Positions 1 to 7,897 of a stretch of 64,000 nucleotides of DNA are shown piece after piece. The notes below the pieces were generated by a model. That model was not told where the DNA came from. It did not search any database and worked only from the letters and a program-made list of their open reading frames with translations. Position 1 is the stretch's first letter. Every line of letters starts with the position of its first letter. The stretch comes from Sphingomonas sp. PP-CE-3A-406 (lineage in GTDB: Bacteria; Pseudomonadota; Alphaproteobacteria; Sphingomonadales; Sphingomonadaceae): NCBI RefSeq assembly GCF_003688625.1, contig NZ_RCWY01000002.1, positions 1,143,673-1,207,672 on the forward strand, in the 5' to 3' direction. Position numbers and translations under genes: made by a program.

Positions 1-2
1 GG

Positions 3-527
3 GCATATGTCGTGCGGAACGAAGGCGACCGCCGCGGGCTCGACGTGATGGAATGGGACGTTTTGGCGGGGCAGGCCAAGCAGGCCGGTCGGAAGGTTGC
101 ACAGACGAACGTCCGCACTCTCCATCTGCCGCAATGGCGCTCGCTCGTCAGCAATCGGGCTAACCGCTGCCTGATCCCGCTGACGGAGTTCTGCGAGTGG
201 GCACGGGAGCCTACCGACCTCGGCGACGGCAAGAAGCCGATCAAGGGGGAGATGTGGTTTGCCGTTACCGACCAACCCGTATTCGCGATCGCAGGTTTCT
301 GGCAGCAGGTCGGCGATCAGCGCTACTTCGCGATGGTCACTTGCGACGCAAACGAACTGGTGGCTCCGATTCACCCGAAGGCAATGATCACGATCCTCCG
401 GCCGGACGATCAAGAGCGCTGGCTGACTGCCAGCTATGACGATGTCCTGTCATTGCAGCGACCATACCCAGCAGACCGGATGACGGTGCGGGGGCCGGTG
501 TTTCCGACGCGGGGGCTACACCGTTAA
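3..527 (+). CDS. SOS response-associated peptidase (SRAP/YedK-HMCES family), 5' end cut off
   Basis: SRAP proteins form a covalent link to abasic sites in single-stranded DNA through a Cys at position 2. That residue would lie upstream of the window, because the frame is open to the left edge. What remains shows the family pattern: an Asn-Arg-x2-Arg-Cys-Leu-Ile-Pro segment followed by a Phe-Cys-Glu-Trp box (nt about 155-200), a mid-domain region ending in a His-Pro-Lys-Ala-Met segment (about nt 370-390), and the Trp-Leu C-terminal turn. About 174 codons are visible, against roughly 200-240 for family members. The umuDC genes downstream on the other strand fit a DNA-damage neighbourhood. A GTG at nt 12 could be read as a start but the match begins before it. 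Confidence 0.85.
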   Translation, partial: AYVVRNEGDRRGLDVMEWDVLAGQAKQAGRKVAQTNVRTLHLPQWRSLVSNRANRCLIPLTEFCEWAREPTDLGDGKKPIKGEMWFAVTDQPVFAIAGFWQQVGDQRYFAMVTCDANELVAPIHPKAMITILRPDDQERWLTASYDDVLSLQRPYPADRMTVRGPVFPTRGLHR

Positions 528-608
528 ACCTTTGCCACTTCATGATGCCAGCAGCACCGGCGAACAGCTCCGATGCCGTGCCGCTTAGTCTGCCTGATCT
601 TGTAGGGG

Positions 609-1361
609 TCAGCGTTCGTTCGCGGCAGGGGGCGCGGCCAGCGGAGTTGCTTCTGCGTGCGGATCCGATGTTGCTGGGATCATACCATGCAGCCTCGGAT
701 CAAGACTTGCAGCCGCTTTTATCGAAGGATTTTCGATCTCGCTAATGACGGTTGCCGCGGCGCCCATAGCACCCGCCTTAATCAGCAAACCTGCGTATTC
801 TTCGCGAAAATTATCAACGGCAGTTGGCGAATTTTCTGGCTGGTACGCTGAAGATGTTAAAACTGCGAATAGCCTTCGCCGCGAGGTATCGTCCTTCTCA
901 GATGCAAGTCCTGCGTCCCATTGTGTGAATATGTTAGTTGGAATTCCATTTAGGGCGGCGCTCCTACCATTAATCAGCGACTCTACCGTATCCAGAGCTA
1001 AATCGTTGCGATGGTCATGCAACTCAAGCTGGAGCTTCAACCTCCATAACTTATCGCTAGATCGTGAAAATTTAGTGCCAGCGACGGCGTATTTATACGC
1101 AAGAACATAATCTCCTGTTTCGCCAGCACAGTTCGCCGCTGTTTCCAAGGTCGCGTTGTGCACGTCTTCTGGAATGGCGTTGTTCTGTCGGAGTTCCTCA
1201 GCAATTAAAGGGAGCGCGGTGCGGCAATCACCCGCTGCGGCTGCTTCTCCGGCCCTTAATAGCCTCTTTGGAAAATCTTCTAAGGCTGTTTCTTGAGCTG
1301 GTGATGCTGTGGGGCACACCGCCAAAGCGAGGGCAATTGCGAGACAATTGAGGACGAGCAT
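609..1361 (-). CDS. Hypothetical exported protein
   Basis: 250 residues. The first 22 form a signal peptide (hydrophobic core followed by Ala-Ser-Pro-Ala-Gln), so the protein is probably periplasmic. The mature part is alpha-helical in composition, with Ala/Leu-rich segments spaced like TPR or Sel1 helices (Ala-Gly-Glu-Ala-Ala-Ala-Ala-Gly-Asp near residue 36, and a similar pattern near 85). I do not recognise a named family. Its GC content is lower than in the flanking genes, which hints at separate ancestry. It stands alone between the SRAP gene and umuC. No function can be assigned. Confidence 0.6.
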   Translation of the reverse strand: MLVLNCLAIALALAVCPTASPAQETALEDFPKRLLRAGEAAAAGDCRTALPLIAEELRQNNAIPEDVHNATLETAANCAGETGDYVLAYKYAVAGTKFSRSSDKLWRLKLQLELHDHRNDLALDTVESLINGRSAALNGIPTNIFTQWDAGLASEKDDTSRRRLFAVLTSSAYQPENSPTAVDNFREEYAGLLIKAGAMGAAATVISEIENPSIKAAASLDPRLHGMIPATSDPHAEATPLAAPPAANER

Positions 1362-1503
1362 TGAGTCTCCGACGCCGCTAACGGCTGGTCTCCTAAATGA
1401 CGCGTGTTTGAGCGAATCTGGGAATTCGTCAACTGAAGAGCGTGCAGCAAGGCGCCGCCCGTAGATGCACTTTGGTCGAGCCCTCCTGGCGGACGGTATT
1501 GCC

Positions 1504-2772
1504 CTAAGCCCGAACCGTCGGCACCTCCGCGATGTCGGTCGTCCATGCCGGTGACCGCATCTCCGATCGCATCTTCCACTCGCGCTTGAACCCCTGCGAG
1601 GCCGTCACCGCGGTCCATGTGCCGAACTTGCCGTTGATCGCGTCAAGCGCCCCCATCAGTCGGTCGCGCTTAGCTGTATCCTGTTCGAATAGCGTGCGCG
1701 GCCGCTCGTCCTCGGGAAGCAGATCGTCGAGCATGATGCCGGCCTTGGTGTAGGCGTAGCCATCACGCCACGCCTTCTCCGCGCCGCGTCTGGCCGCCGC
1801 GATCAGCTCGAGGCTGTCGTTCGTCATCGGATGCAGCGTCGTCATGCGCGATGCGCCGTACTGAGGTCGGTCGGGCTTGTGCTTGTTGGTATGGAAGAAC
1901 GTGGTCAAACGGGCGCCGACCAACCCGTGCGACCGCAGCTTTTCGCCGGCTCGCAGTGCATATTGCGATAAGGCGCCCATCATCTTTTCGAAGTCGCAGA
2001 TTGGCGTGCCGAACGACCGGGTGACGGCCATGCCCTTGCGCCGGGGTTCGACAGCCTCGACCGCATTGGACGGGACGCCGCGCAACTCGGCCACCAGCCG
2101 CTCGAGCACGACTGTCCCGACTGCACGCGCCTGCTTCATGGGCATGTCTCGCAGCGCGCCGGCGGTATGGATTCCTAAGTCGGTCAGTTTGCGTGCAGTG
2201 GCACCGCCTACGCCCCACACATCCGCGACCGCGAAGGCGTGCATCACATCGCGCCGCACGTCATCGTCACGAAGATCGGCCACGCCTGCGAACTGCGGGT
2301 CCTTCTTGGCCGCGGCATTCGCCAGCTTCGCCAGCGTCTTGGTTTCCGCGATGCCGACGCACGTGGGGATCGTCGTCCACTGCTGGACCTGAGCGCGCAT
2401 TGCATTGGCGTGCGTTACAAGATCGCGCCCCTCAAATCCGGCTAGATCCAGAAACGTCTCGTCGATCGAGTAGATCTCGAAGTCGCTGGCGAAGGGCTCG
2501 CAGGCGGCGATCACCCGGCGCTGCATATCACCGTAGAGTGCGTAGTTTGATGACCGGACCTGAATGCCGTGTTGGCGCACCTTGTCGCGCAGGTGGTGGA
2601 TCGGATCGCCCATCTTGATGCCCAGCGCTTTCGCCTCGGCCGAGCGCGCAATGGCGCACCCGTCGTTGTTCGAAAGCACGATGACGGGCACGCCCACCAG
2701 GCTGGCGTCGAAGGCCCGCTCGCAGGACACGTAGTAGTTGTTGCAGTCGATCAGGGCGATCGGCGTGCTCAT
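1504..2772 (-). CDS. umuC: Y-family DNA polymerase, UmuC (Pol V catalytic subunit)
   Basis: Translesion polymerase subunit; with processed UmuD it forms Pol V. The N-terminus carries the Y-family signature (Ala-Leu-Ile-Asp-Cys-Asn-Asn-Tyr-Tyr at residues 6-14) and the second acidic cluster Ser-Ile-Asp-Glu-Thr-Phe-Leu near residue 103. These supply the metal-binding carboxylates. A helix-hairpin-helix-like region (Trp-Gly-Val-Gly) follows, then the little finger, then the C-terminal DUF4113 tail rich in Trp/Lys/Arg. Length 422 is normal for UmuC. The start overlaps the umuD stop by four bases (ATGA), so the two are translationally coupled. Expression is expected to be SOS-controlled through the box at 3527-3541. 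Confidence 0.93.
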   Translation of the reverse strand: MSTPIALIDCNNYYVSCERAFDASLVGVPVIVLSNNDGCAIARSAEAKALGIKMGDPIHHLRDKVRQHGIQVRSSNYALYGDMQRRVIAACEPFASDFEIYSIDETFLDLAGFEGRDLVTHANAMRAQVQQWTTIPTCVGIAETKTLAKLANAAAKKDPQFAGVADLRDDDVRRDVMHAFAVADVWGVGGATARKLTDLGIHTAGALRDMPMKQARAVGTVVLERLVAELRGVPSNAVEAVEPRRKGMAVTRSFGTPICDFEKMMGALSQYALRAGEKLRSHGLVGARLTTFFHTNKHKPDRPQYGASRMTTLHPMTNDSLELIAAARRGAEKAWRDGYAYTKAGIMLDDLLPEDERPRTLFEQDTAKRDRLMGALDAINGKFGTWTAVTASQGFKREWKMRSEMRSPAWTTDIAEVPTVRA

Positions 2773-3245
2773 GTCATCTTACGCGCCACGCCGACGACTG
2801 TGCCCCAGATCTCGACATGCTCATCGACTAGGATGTCCGCGAACCCTTCGGCCTCGGGCACAAGCCAATGCCTGCCATCGACATAGCGCAACCGTTTCAA
2901 CGTCCGGTCGCCGTGCACCAGCGCCACCACGATCGAACCGGCTTTCGGCTTTTTGGCGCGGTTCACGACGATCATATCACCATCGTTGATCCCGGCGCCC
3001 GACATCGATCGGCCATCGACGCGCATGATGTAACTCGCGGCTGGATGCTCGACGAGCCACGCGCCCAAGTCGATAGGTTCCTGCATGTCGTCCTGCGCAG
3101 GCGACGGAAACCCAGCCTGGGTGTGGACGAGAAAAAACGGCACCTCGCACGGCACCAGTTTGAACGGGACGTCGTGAAGTCGTAGCGCATCGTCACGACG
3201 GTTCAGCGGGACGACGACCGGGCGGCCCAGGTGGGTTGCGGGCAT
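2769..3245 (-). CDS. umuD: UmuD, LexA-like S24 autopeptidase subunit of Pol V
   Basis: 158 residues, slightly longer than E. coli UmuD. The self-cleavage site is Ala44-Gly45 followed by Phe-Pro-Ser-Pro. The catalytic Ser80 sits in Gly-Arg-Ser-Met and Lys117 in Thr-Leu-Lys-Arg-Leu. The 37-residue Ser-Lys spacing equals that of E. coli (Ser60/Lys97). The cleavage residue is Ala-Gly, as in LexA, rather than the Cys-Gly of E. coli UmuD. It is followed with a four-base overlap by umuC and preceded by a 67-residue ORF that ends three bases before its start, so all three probably form one SOS transcript. Confidence 0.93.
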   Translation of the reverse strand: MPATHLGRPVVVPLNRRDDALRLHDVPFKLVPCEVPFFLVHTQAGFPSPAQDDMQEPIDLGAWLVEHPAASYIMRVDGRSMSGAGINDGDMIVVNRAKKPKAGSIVVALVHGDRTLKRLRYVDGRHWLVPEAEGFADILVDEHVEIWGTVVGVARKMT

Positions 3246-3248
3246 GGC

Positions 3249-3452
3249 CTATAGGATCGCGGCGAACAGGAGCTGGTCGTGCTGAGCAGCCAGGTCGGAC
3301 CGTGCATCCTGAGCGACGCCGACCGCTTGCCGATACTCGACGGTCCCGAACCGTTCTGCTTCGTCGAAGCTGAACGGCGCCGGATACGCAGGCGGGTAGA
3401 CGTTGTCGTATATCACGCGGGCAGCCGCTCTCAGCTGCAAATCGTGCTGCAT
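3249..3452 (-). CDS. Small protein at the head of the umuDC operon
   Basis: 67 residues, not recognised. The start is supported by GGAG seven bases upstream, and the stop lies three bases before the umuD start. A Pro-Phe-Ser-Phe-Asp-Glu-Ala-Glu-Arg segment (residues about 26-34) is followed by a helical, Ala/Gln-rich C-terminus with no signal peptide. The SOS box lies 75 bases upstream of the start codon, so this is the first gene after the LexA site. A role in regulating Pol V, or simply a conserved leader protein, are both possible. Confidence 0.6.
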   Translation of the reverse strand: MQHDLQLRAAARVIYDNVYPPAYPAPFSFDEAERFGTVEYRQAVGVAQDARSDLAAQHDQLLFAAIL

Positions 3453-3526
3453 TTCGTTGCTCCATCAATGTCGAATCGCCGTCGGGCGGGGTGCTCTAGC
3501 TAGGCGTGATCTGGATCGATTCGCAA

Positions 3527-3541
3527 GAACATTGCAAGAAC
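3527..3541. promoter_or_regulatory. LexA (SOS) box of the alphaproteobacterial type
   Basis: The sequence is GAAC-ATTGCAA-GAAC, a perfect direct repeat GAAC-N7-GAAC (GTTC-N7-GTTC on the other strand). This is the established LexA operator of alphaproteobacteria. It lies between the minus-strand small ORF-umuD-umuC operon and the plus-strand genes starting at 3585, so LexA could control one or both directions. Confidence 0.85.
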
Positions 3542-3584
3542 ATCAATCTGATGCGATTGGCGAACCAACGATTCGAGGGACGCG

Positions 3585-3824
3585 ATGATGACCGAGCACA
3601 ACGACGACCAACACGAGTCAAAACCGGCGTTCGGTCATTGGCTTGTCACTCAGAAGGACCGAGGCGACCTTGTCGGTCAGCTGGCGGTGGGCGCCATTGC
3701 TGATCGACGCTTCCCCCGCAACGGGGATCCAGAAGCCGTGCGGAAGCATCTCAGCGCCATGCAGGCCGAGGGCGACATGTTCGCCGCAGTCGACGATGCC
3801 GAGTCCGACTGGTTGTCCGCGTGA
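3585..3824 (+). CDS. YozE-like SAM-fold small protein
   Basis: 79 residues, cytoplasmic. The pattern Phe-Gly-His-Trp-Leu (16-20), then Gly-Gln-Leu-Ala (31-34), Asp-Arg-Arg-Phe-Pro, Gly-Asp-Pro-Glu-Ala-Val-Arg-Lys-His-Leu, and a C-terminal Asp-x2-Glu-x-Asp-Trp matches the YozE_SAM_like domain of unknown function. The start lies 44 bases from the SOS box, so damage-inducible expression is possible. The next gene overlaps its stop by four bases (ATGA). Confidence 0.65.
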   Translation: MMTEHNDDQHESKPAFGHWLVTQKDRGDLVGQLAVGAIADRRFPRNGDPEAVRKHLSAMQAEGDMFAAVDDAESDWLSA

Positions 3825-4006
3825 TGCGGGACGCTTGGGAGCAGGCGTTCGCGCTGATGGCAGACCATGGGCAGTGTGGAGCGTGCCAGCTCGTGGCTGC
3901 GGGTATGCAGAAGACGCCGTCAGATCAACCGGAGCAGTTCCGGCAGTGGGATGTCTTAGCCGACTGTCTGAACGCCGTGGCCGACGCCAGCCGGACTAAG
4001 CACTGA
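3821..4006 (+). CDS. Small DUF6961-like hypothetical protein
   Basis: 61 residues, translationally coupled to the YozE-like gene through an ATGA overlap. The layout is Trp-x-x-Ala-x2-Leu-x3-His-Gly near the N-terminus, a middle helix, then Trp-x-Val-Leu-Ala-Asp-x-Leu. It resembles the short helical DUF6961 proteins common in sphingomonads, one more of which is at 25966-26142. The match is from memory of the pattern, so moderate. Function unknown. Confidence 0.5.
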   Translation: MMRDAWEQAFALMADHGQCGACQLVAAGMQKTPSDQPEQFRQWDVLADCLNAVADASRTKH

Positions 4007-4022
4007 TGCGGCGGGTGGCTCG

Positions 4023-4418
4023 GTGATCGCGCTCGTACCAGCGACGACGTTCTCCTGCACGGTCACACGCGTGCACGACGGCGACGGGCCGCTGTGGTGC
4101 TCGAACGGCATTAAGGTCCGGATCGCCGGTGTCCAAGCGCCCGACTTCGAAAGCGCGTCACCCTGCCGCGCCACGGACCCCCGCCGGGTAAATTATCGTT
4201 GCGACAACGTCGCCGCGAAGCGCAGCCAACAAATCGTCGAGCGCATTGTCCTGCGCAAGACGCTGCAATGTGAAGCGACCGGCAAGAGCTACAGTCGCGT
4301 CGTCGCTCGGTGCACACTACCTGACGGCCGGTCGCTGTCGTGCGCCGCAATCGCCTCGGGTGCGGCCGTACGGTGGGATCGGTATTGGGAGCAGTATCGC
4401 ATGGGTGAGTGCCGCTAA
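4023..4418 (+). CDS. Thermonuclease (SNase-like) family protein
   Basis: 131 residues starting at a GTG. The domain begins with Val-Thr-Arg-Val-His-Asp-Gly-Asp-Gly (residues 14-22), the conserved calcium/active-site loop of staphylococcal nuclease. Lys-Val-Arg-Ile-Ala-Gly-Val-Gln-Ala-Pro follows; the usual Asp/Glu after Gly is Val here, and a conserved-type Glu comes later. Four or five Cys in the second half suggest disulphides and an extracytoplasmic location, although the N-terminal hydrophobic stretch is short. The catalytic set looks incomplete, so nuclease activity is not assured. Confidence 0.7.
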   Translation: MIALVPATTFSCTVTRVHDGDGPLWCSNGIKVRIAGVQAPDFESASPCRATDPRRVNYRCDNVAAKRSQQIVERIVLRKTLQCEATGKSYSRVVARCTLPDGRSLSCAAIASGAAVRWDRYWEQYRMGECR

Positions 4419-4453
4419 CTTCCGCTGACCGTCATAGCGCGGTATCGGTCGGC

Positions 4454-5038
4454 ATGGCCCGTGCGCAAAAGTTGAAAGTGTATCGGACGGCTGCGGGCTT
4501 TAACGACGCCTACGTCGCCGCGCCCAGTCAGAAGGCGGCCCTGGCGGCATGGGGAAGTGACAAGGACTTCTTCGCGCGCGGCATAGCGGAGATCGTCACA
4601 AACCCGGCATTGACTGCCGAACCCTTGGCGTCGCCGGGCGTGGTCATAAAGCACTCCCGCGGCACGACGGCCGAACAGATCAAGGATATGCCCGATCCTG
4701 AGTCGCGGTCGCCGCGGGAAGACCGATCGGACAGCGCCGTTGCGCCTGGACAGTTGGGCAAATCAAAGCCGGCCGCGCGCGTAAAGCCTGCCCCTAAACC
4801 AAAGCCGAGCAGCGCCAAACTCGAGGCGGCGGAGTCCCAGCTGGAAACGGTGAGCATAGATTACGATGCCAGAATGAAGGCCTTGGCGGATCGGGAGGCG
4901 GAACTAGACCGCGAGCGGCGGGAACTGGAAAAACAAAAATCGGACGAGATTGGGGAGGCTGAAACTGCTGTCGAGGACGAGCGCCGAGCGTATGACACTG
5001 CTCTCCGCCAATGGCGAAAGTCCAAAACCGAAGGATAG
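4454..5038 (+). CDS. Hypothetical protein with C-terminal coiled coil (TolA-like composition)
   Basis: The first ~60 residues from Met at 4454 (Lys-Val-Tyr-Arg-Thr-Ala-Ala-Gly-Phe, Ala-Ala-Pro-Ser-Gln-Lys-Ala-Ala-Leu-Ala-Ala-Trp-Gly) look like a small conserved domain. A Pro/Lys/Ala-rich linker follows, then a charged coiled coil (Asp-Arg-Glu-Arg-Arg-Glu-Leu-Glu-Lys) to the end. Proteins of this build in sphingomonads are often labelled TolA-like from composition alone; I see no TolA membrane anchor. An upstream in-frame ATG at 4409 would add 15 residues that do not look conserved. Confidence 0.6.
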   Translation: MARAQKLKVYRTAAGFNDAYVAAPSQKAALAAWGSDKDFFARGIAEIVTNPALTAEPLASPGVVIKHSRGTTAEQIKDMPDPESRSPREDRSDSAVAPGQLGKSKPAARVKPAPKPKPSSAKLEAAESQLETVSIDYDARMKALADREAELDRERRELEKQKSDEIGEAETAVEDERRAYDTALRQWRKSKTEG

Positions 5039-5092
5039 GCTATCGACTATCGGTCCTGGGTTCGGGGCGGCCGGCACGACCGCCCCGGCACA

Positions 5093-5326
5093 TTATTTAT
5101 GCCGCCCATATCGATTCGACGTTCGAACATTCCGATAGGATCCGCCGCGATGGCTCGATCCGCTATAGCTGCCCGAGTAACTGCCGCCGTGGCTACTCGT
5201 GTGATGCCCGCCGCCATACGAAACACGTGGGGTGTATGAACGCGACGAGTACCGCCGGCTGGCCGAGGCGGGTGCCGCGATCACTGCCAACCCTGCGAGA
5301 ACCGCCGCCGCGATACTGAAGCGCAT
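5093..5326 (-). CDS. Small exported Gly/Ser/His/Tyr-rich protein
   Basis: 77 residues from the ATG at 5326. Residues 1-22 are a clear signal peptide ending Ala-Ser-Ala. The mature peptide is low complexity: Arg/Ser/Tyr repeats, two Gly-Ser-Tyr-Ser units and several His residues. The ATG shares its A with the TGA stop of the upstream small gene (TGATG), indicating coupled translation. Role unknown; such peptides are sometimes metal-binding or surface-associated. Confidence 0.6.
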   Translation of the reverse strand: MRFSIAAAVLAGLAVIAAPASASRRYSSRSYTPRVSYGGGHHTSSHGGSYSGSYSGSSHRGGSYRNVRTSNRYGRHK

Positions 5327-5517
5327 CACGCTGGTTTCGCGCCGGCGGCACCGCATTTCGCGAACTTGCCCTTGGCATCCTTACAGCGCACGGGCTTTTT
5401 CGGGGTGACCGTCGCGCATTTGATGAACTTGCCCTTTGCGTCCCGGCATGGCGCCGCGGCGACTGGCGAAGCCGCGAGCGTCATGACGGCGAATGCGGCT
5501 AGTGCGATCTTCAGCAT
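5326..5517 (-). CDS. Small exported protein with two Cys-Lys-Asp-Ala-Lys-Gly repeats
   Basis: 63 residues from the second ATG, chosen because AGGAG lies six bases upstream of it. A signal peptide ends at Val-Ala-Ala-Ala. The mature part contains two copies of an 11-residue unit (Cys-Arg/Lys-Asp-Ala-Lys-Gly-Lys-Phe-x-Lys-Cys), each with a Cys pair, so one disulphide per repeat is likely in the periplasm. Stop and start codons overlap with the next gene (TGATG). Function unknown, though the pattern recurs in sphingomonads. Confidence 0.6.
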   Translation of the reverse strand: MLKIALAAFAVMTLAASPVAAAPCRDAKGKFIKCATVTPKKPVRCKDAKGKFAKCGAAGAKPA

Positions 5518-5559
5518 ATGCATCTCCTGGCGAGTCGTTCGCTCGGCAAACTATGCTAA

Positions 5560-5946
5560 TTGCGACGATACGCAACACCGGCAGCGGAGTACCTGGATGC
5601 GAAGCGGTATACCTACGACATGGGCGATGACTGGCGGCACACCGTAGTCGTCGAGGCAGTCGAACTGGATGAGCACGAAATCAAATATCCCTGCTTCGTT
5701 ACCGGAGAGCGACGATGCCCACCCGAGGATATCGGCGGCCTCCCCGGCTTTGAGCGCTTCCTCTAGGCCCTGGGCGACGTGGCCCACGAGGAACATCAAC
5801 AGCTATGCGAATGGTACGGCGGGCCCTTCGACCCGCTCAACATCGATGAACTCGCCTTGAAGAGTGCAGTCGCAGCGATTGCGATCCGCCGACATGCCGG
5901 CAAGGTCGCCTACAAAAAGAGCCGCAACCGGCACCGACGCAGTTGA
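5560..5946 (+). pseudogene. Truncated plasmid pRiA4b ORF-3 family gene with an internal amber stop
   Basis: The frame encodes the C-terminal half of this family: Tyr-Thr-Tyr-Asp-Met-Gly-Asp-Asp-Trp-Arg-His-Thr, then Arg-Cys-Pro-Pro-Glu-Asp-Ile-Gly-Gly, then after TAG at 5764-5766 the conserved His-Glu-Glu-His and Gly-Pro-Phe-Asp-Pro segments, ending at TGA 5944-5946 in the same frame. The N-terminal half is missing, with a TAA directly before the first codon. The product is therefore doubly broken. Some family members are mobile-element passengers. Confidence 0.75.
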
Positions 5947-6213
5947 TAGATCGAGATCCTGGCGCGGGAGGCCCACAAGCGGACACTCACGAGACATTTC
6001 CTCTATCCCCATTTCTGCCGTTCGTTCAGCTCCCAGCCTGCACGACATATCCCCGATTTGCTACCTCGAAGAGCCTTTGTACGCGCAAGCCATGCCGCCC
6101 AATGGTCATGCCTTAGTGGGACGAACTCGATCTCTCAGCGGAACGGAAAACGATCAGAACGATTTAGTACCCGGCACGGAGTTCGGCTGGTCGGCACGCT
6201 CCACGGAGGCGTG

Positions 6214-7314
6214 ATGAAGCAGCGGGACGATTGGCATCTGACGGAAGCGCTTGATTACGAGCACGGACGAGCGGACCCTTTTGCCGCGGCTGTTCGGGCT
6301 ACCCGAATGCCTATGGTGATTACGGACCCCGCGCAGATCGATAACCCGATCGTCTTCTGCAACGAAGCCTTTCAAATGTTGTCGGGCTATGACCGAAGTG
6401 AAATCATCGGCCGTAACTGCCGCTTCCTGCAGGGTCCCGACACCGACCGAGAGCAGGTGGCTAAGGTCCGTCAGGCAATCGACGACCAGACCGACATTGC
6501 CGTGGACCTCCTAAACTATCGAAAGGATGGATCTGCGTTCTGGAACGCGCTGTATCTGAGTCCTGTGCGCAATGACGCCGGTAAGGTTGTATTCTTCTTC
6601 GCCTCTCAGCTTGATGTTACTGACCGCGTCAAAGCGCAGACTATTATTTCAAAGCAAAAGTTGTTGGTCGAACAGGAGGTCGAGGCGCGCACGTCAGACT
6701 TGGAGGCCGCGTTAGATGCAAAAACTCTGCTGCTTCACGAAGTCGACCATCGCGTAAAGAACAACCTTACGATGATCGGTTCACTTCTGCGTTTGCAGGC
6801 GCGTAGCATATCAGACCCGGCCGTTTCATCAAAACTTGAAACCATGCTCGAACGGGTTGATGCGCTGGCGACAGTGCATCGCCGCCTTTATCAGTCGGAC
6901 GACGTCACCCGGTTCGATGTCGGGGCGTTTACCGAAAATCTGATCAGCGACGTCGTTGGTGCCAGCCGACGCGACAACATCAAGCTGGTTTCGAACATTT
7001 CGCAAATAGAGGTGCCGTCCAGTAAGGCGACATCGCTTGGGTTGATCCTCAACGAGATAGCGACCAACGCCATCAAGCATGCATTTGCCGACGGGCGCGC
7101 CGGTACGATTTCCGTCCGCACCGCCCTAGAAGGCAATAATGCCCTGATCGAAATTACCGATGATGGGCATGGACTAGCCAGCAATGACGTTCAGCCGGAC
7201 GGCATTGGCAAAATGCTTATCTCCCGCCTCGCCAAGCAAGTCAGGGCCGACGTTGTGTGGTCCGACGCCGCCCCCGGTGTTCGTGTATCTCTCTCATTCC
7301 CGGTGGACGATTAA
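6214..7314 (+). CDS. LOV-domain blue-light histidine kinase (HisKA_2/HWE type)
   Basis: 366 residues. A LOV/PAS domain spans about 20-140, with the flavin-binding motif Gly-Arg-Asn-Cys-Arg-Phe-Leu-Gln and the adduct-forming Cys69. A coiled linker follows (about 140-170). The kinase starts at His-Glu-Val-Asp-His-Arg-Val-Lys-Asn-Asn with phospho-acceptor His179, and the ATPase N box is Asn-Glu-Ile-Ala-Thr-Asn-Ala. Blue light is expected to form a Cys-flavin adduct and change autophosphorylation. The start is the ATG after GGAGG (6204-6208); a GTG three bases earlier is also possible. The stop overlaps the next gene's ATG by one base, pairing it with that receiver protein. Confidence 0.9.
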   Translation: MKQRDDWHLTEALDYEHGRADPFAAAVRATRMPMVITDPAQIDNPIVFCNEAFQMLSGYDRSEIIGRNCRFLQGPDTDREQVAKVRQAIDDQTDIAVDLLNYRKDGSAFWNALYLSPVRNDAGKVVFFFASQLDVTDRVKAQTIISKQKLLVEQEVEARTSDLEAALDAKTLLLHEVDHRVKNNLTMIGSLLRLQARSISDPAVSSKLETMLERVDALATVHRRLYQSDDVTRFDVGAFTENLISDVVGASRRDNIKLVSNISQIEVPSSKATSLGLILNEIATNAIKHAFADGRAGTISVRTALEGNNALIEITDDGHGLASNDVQPDGIGKMLISRLAKQVRADVVWSDAAPGVRVSLSFPVDD

Positions 7315-7778
7315 TGAATATACGCGCCCAACCGCCGTTGAATGTGCTGATCGTCGAGGACGAAGCTCTCTTGGCGATGGATATTGAAGCGATGATCGAA
7401 GACGCAGGTCACCGTGTCGTCGGCGAGGCCGCGTCTCTCTACGAAGTTGAAGACCTGGCAGGCGATCTCCATCCGGACCTGGCTTTTGTCGACATACAGC
7501 TTGCGAAAGGCACCAGCGGCCTGGATGTCTGTGCACTGATCCGGAAGCGATGGGCGGACGCGATAGTCGTCTTCGTCACTGCAAACCCACTTAAGATCCC
7601 AGCCGACTTTGCCGGTGGCCATGGCGTCATACCCAAGCCCTTCTCCCGGAATGGTCTGATGTCCGCAATGCGCTACATCGAAGAGGGTGTCTGCGATCCA
7701 CCGCCCGTATCCCCGCAGCCAGCGAGCTTCATTGCGGCGCCCGCGTTTGCCGCAGAGTGGTCCCAGACCAGTCCCTGA
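7314..7778 (+). CDS. Single-domain response regulator coupled to the LOV kinase
   Basis: 154 residues. The receiver domain has the acidic pair in Val-Glu-Asp-Glu, phospho-acceptor Asp60 (Phe-Val-Asp-Ile), Thr in Val-Thr-Ala-Asn and the conserved Lys in Pro-Lys-Pro-Phe. There is no output domain, only a Pro/Ala-rich tail, so it probably passes phosphate on or titrates it. It starts one base inside the kinase stop, so it is the likely cognate partner. Confidence 0.88.
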   Translation: MNIRAQPPLNVLIVEDEALLAMDIEAMIEDAGHRVVGEAASLYEVEDLAGDLHPDLAFVDIQLAKGTSGLDVCALIRKRWADAIVVFVTANPLKIPADFAGGHGVIPKPFSRNGLMSAMRYIEEGVCDPPPVSPQPASFIAAPAFAAEWSQTSP

Positions 7779-7897
7779 TTTCCGGGTGATAACCGACAAT
7801 CGCGTGGCCTCACGAGGTGGGACGACAGATGACAGAAGTTCTGCAAAATTCCGATTACGTTGATCCATCAACATCTTACCGCTAAGACGTTCCTGCT

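Noticed and set aside
3193..3468. 91-codon frame overlapping the umuD leader gene
   Set aside because: Its translation lacks conserved features and overlaps the umuD start, while the 67-codon frame ends neatly before umuD.
6138..6170. Possible EcfG (general stress) promoter, GGAAC near 6138
   Set aside because: No CGTT at the required 16-17-base distance.
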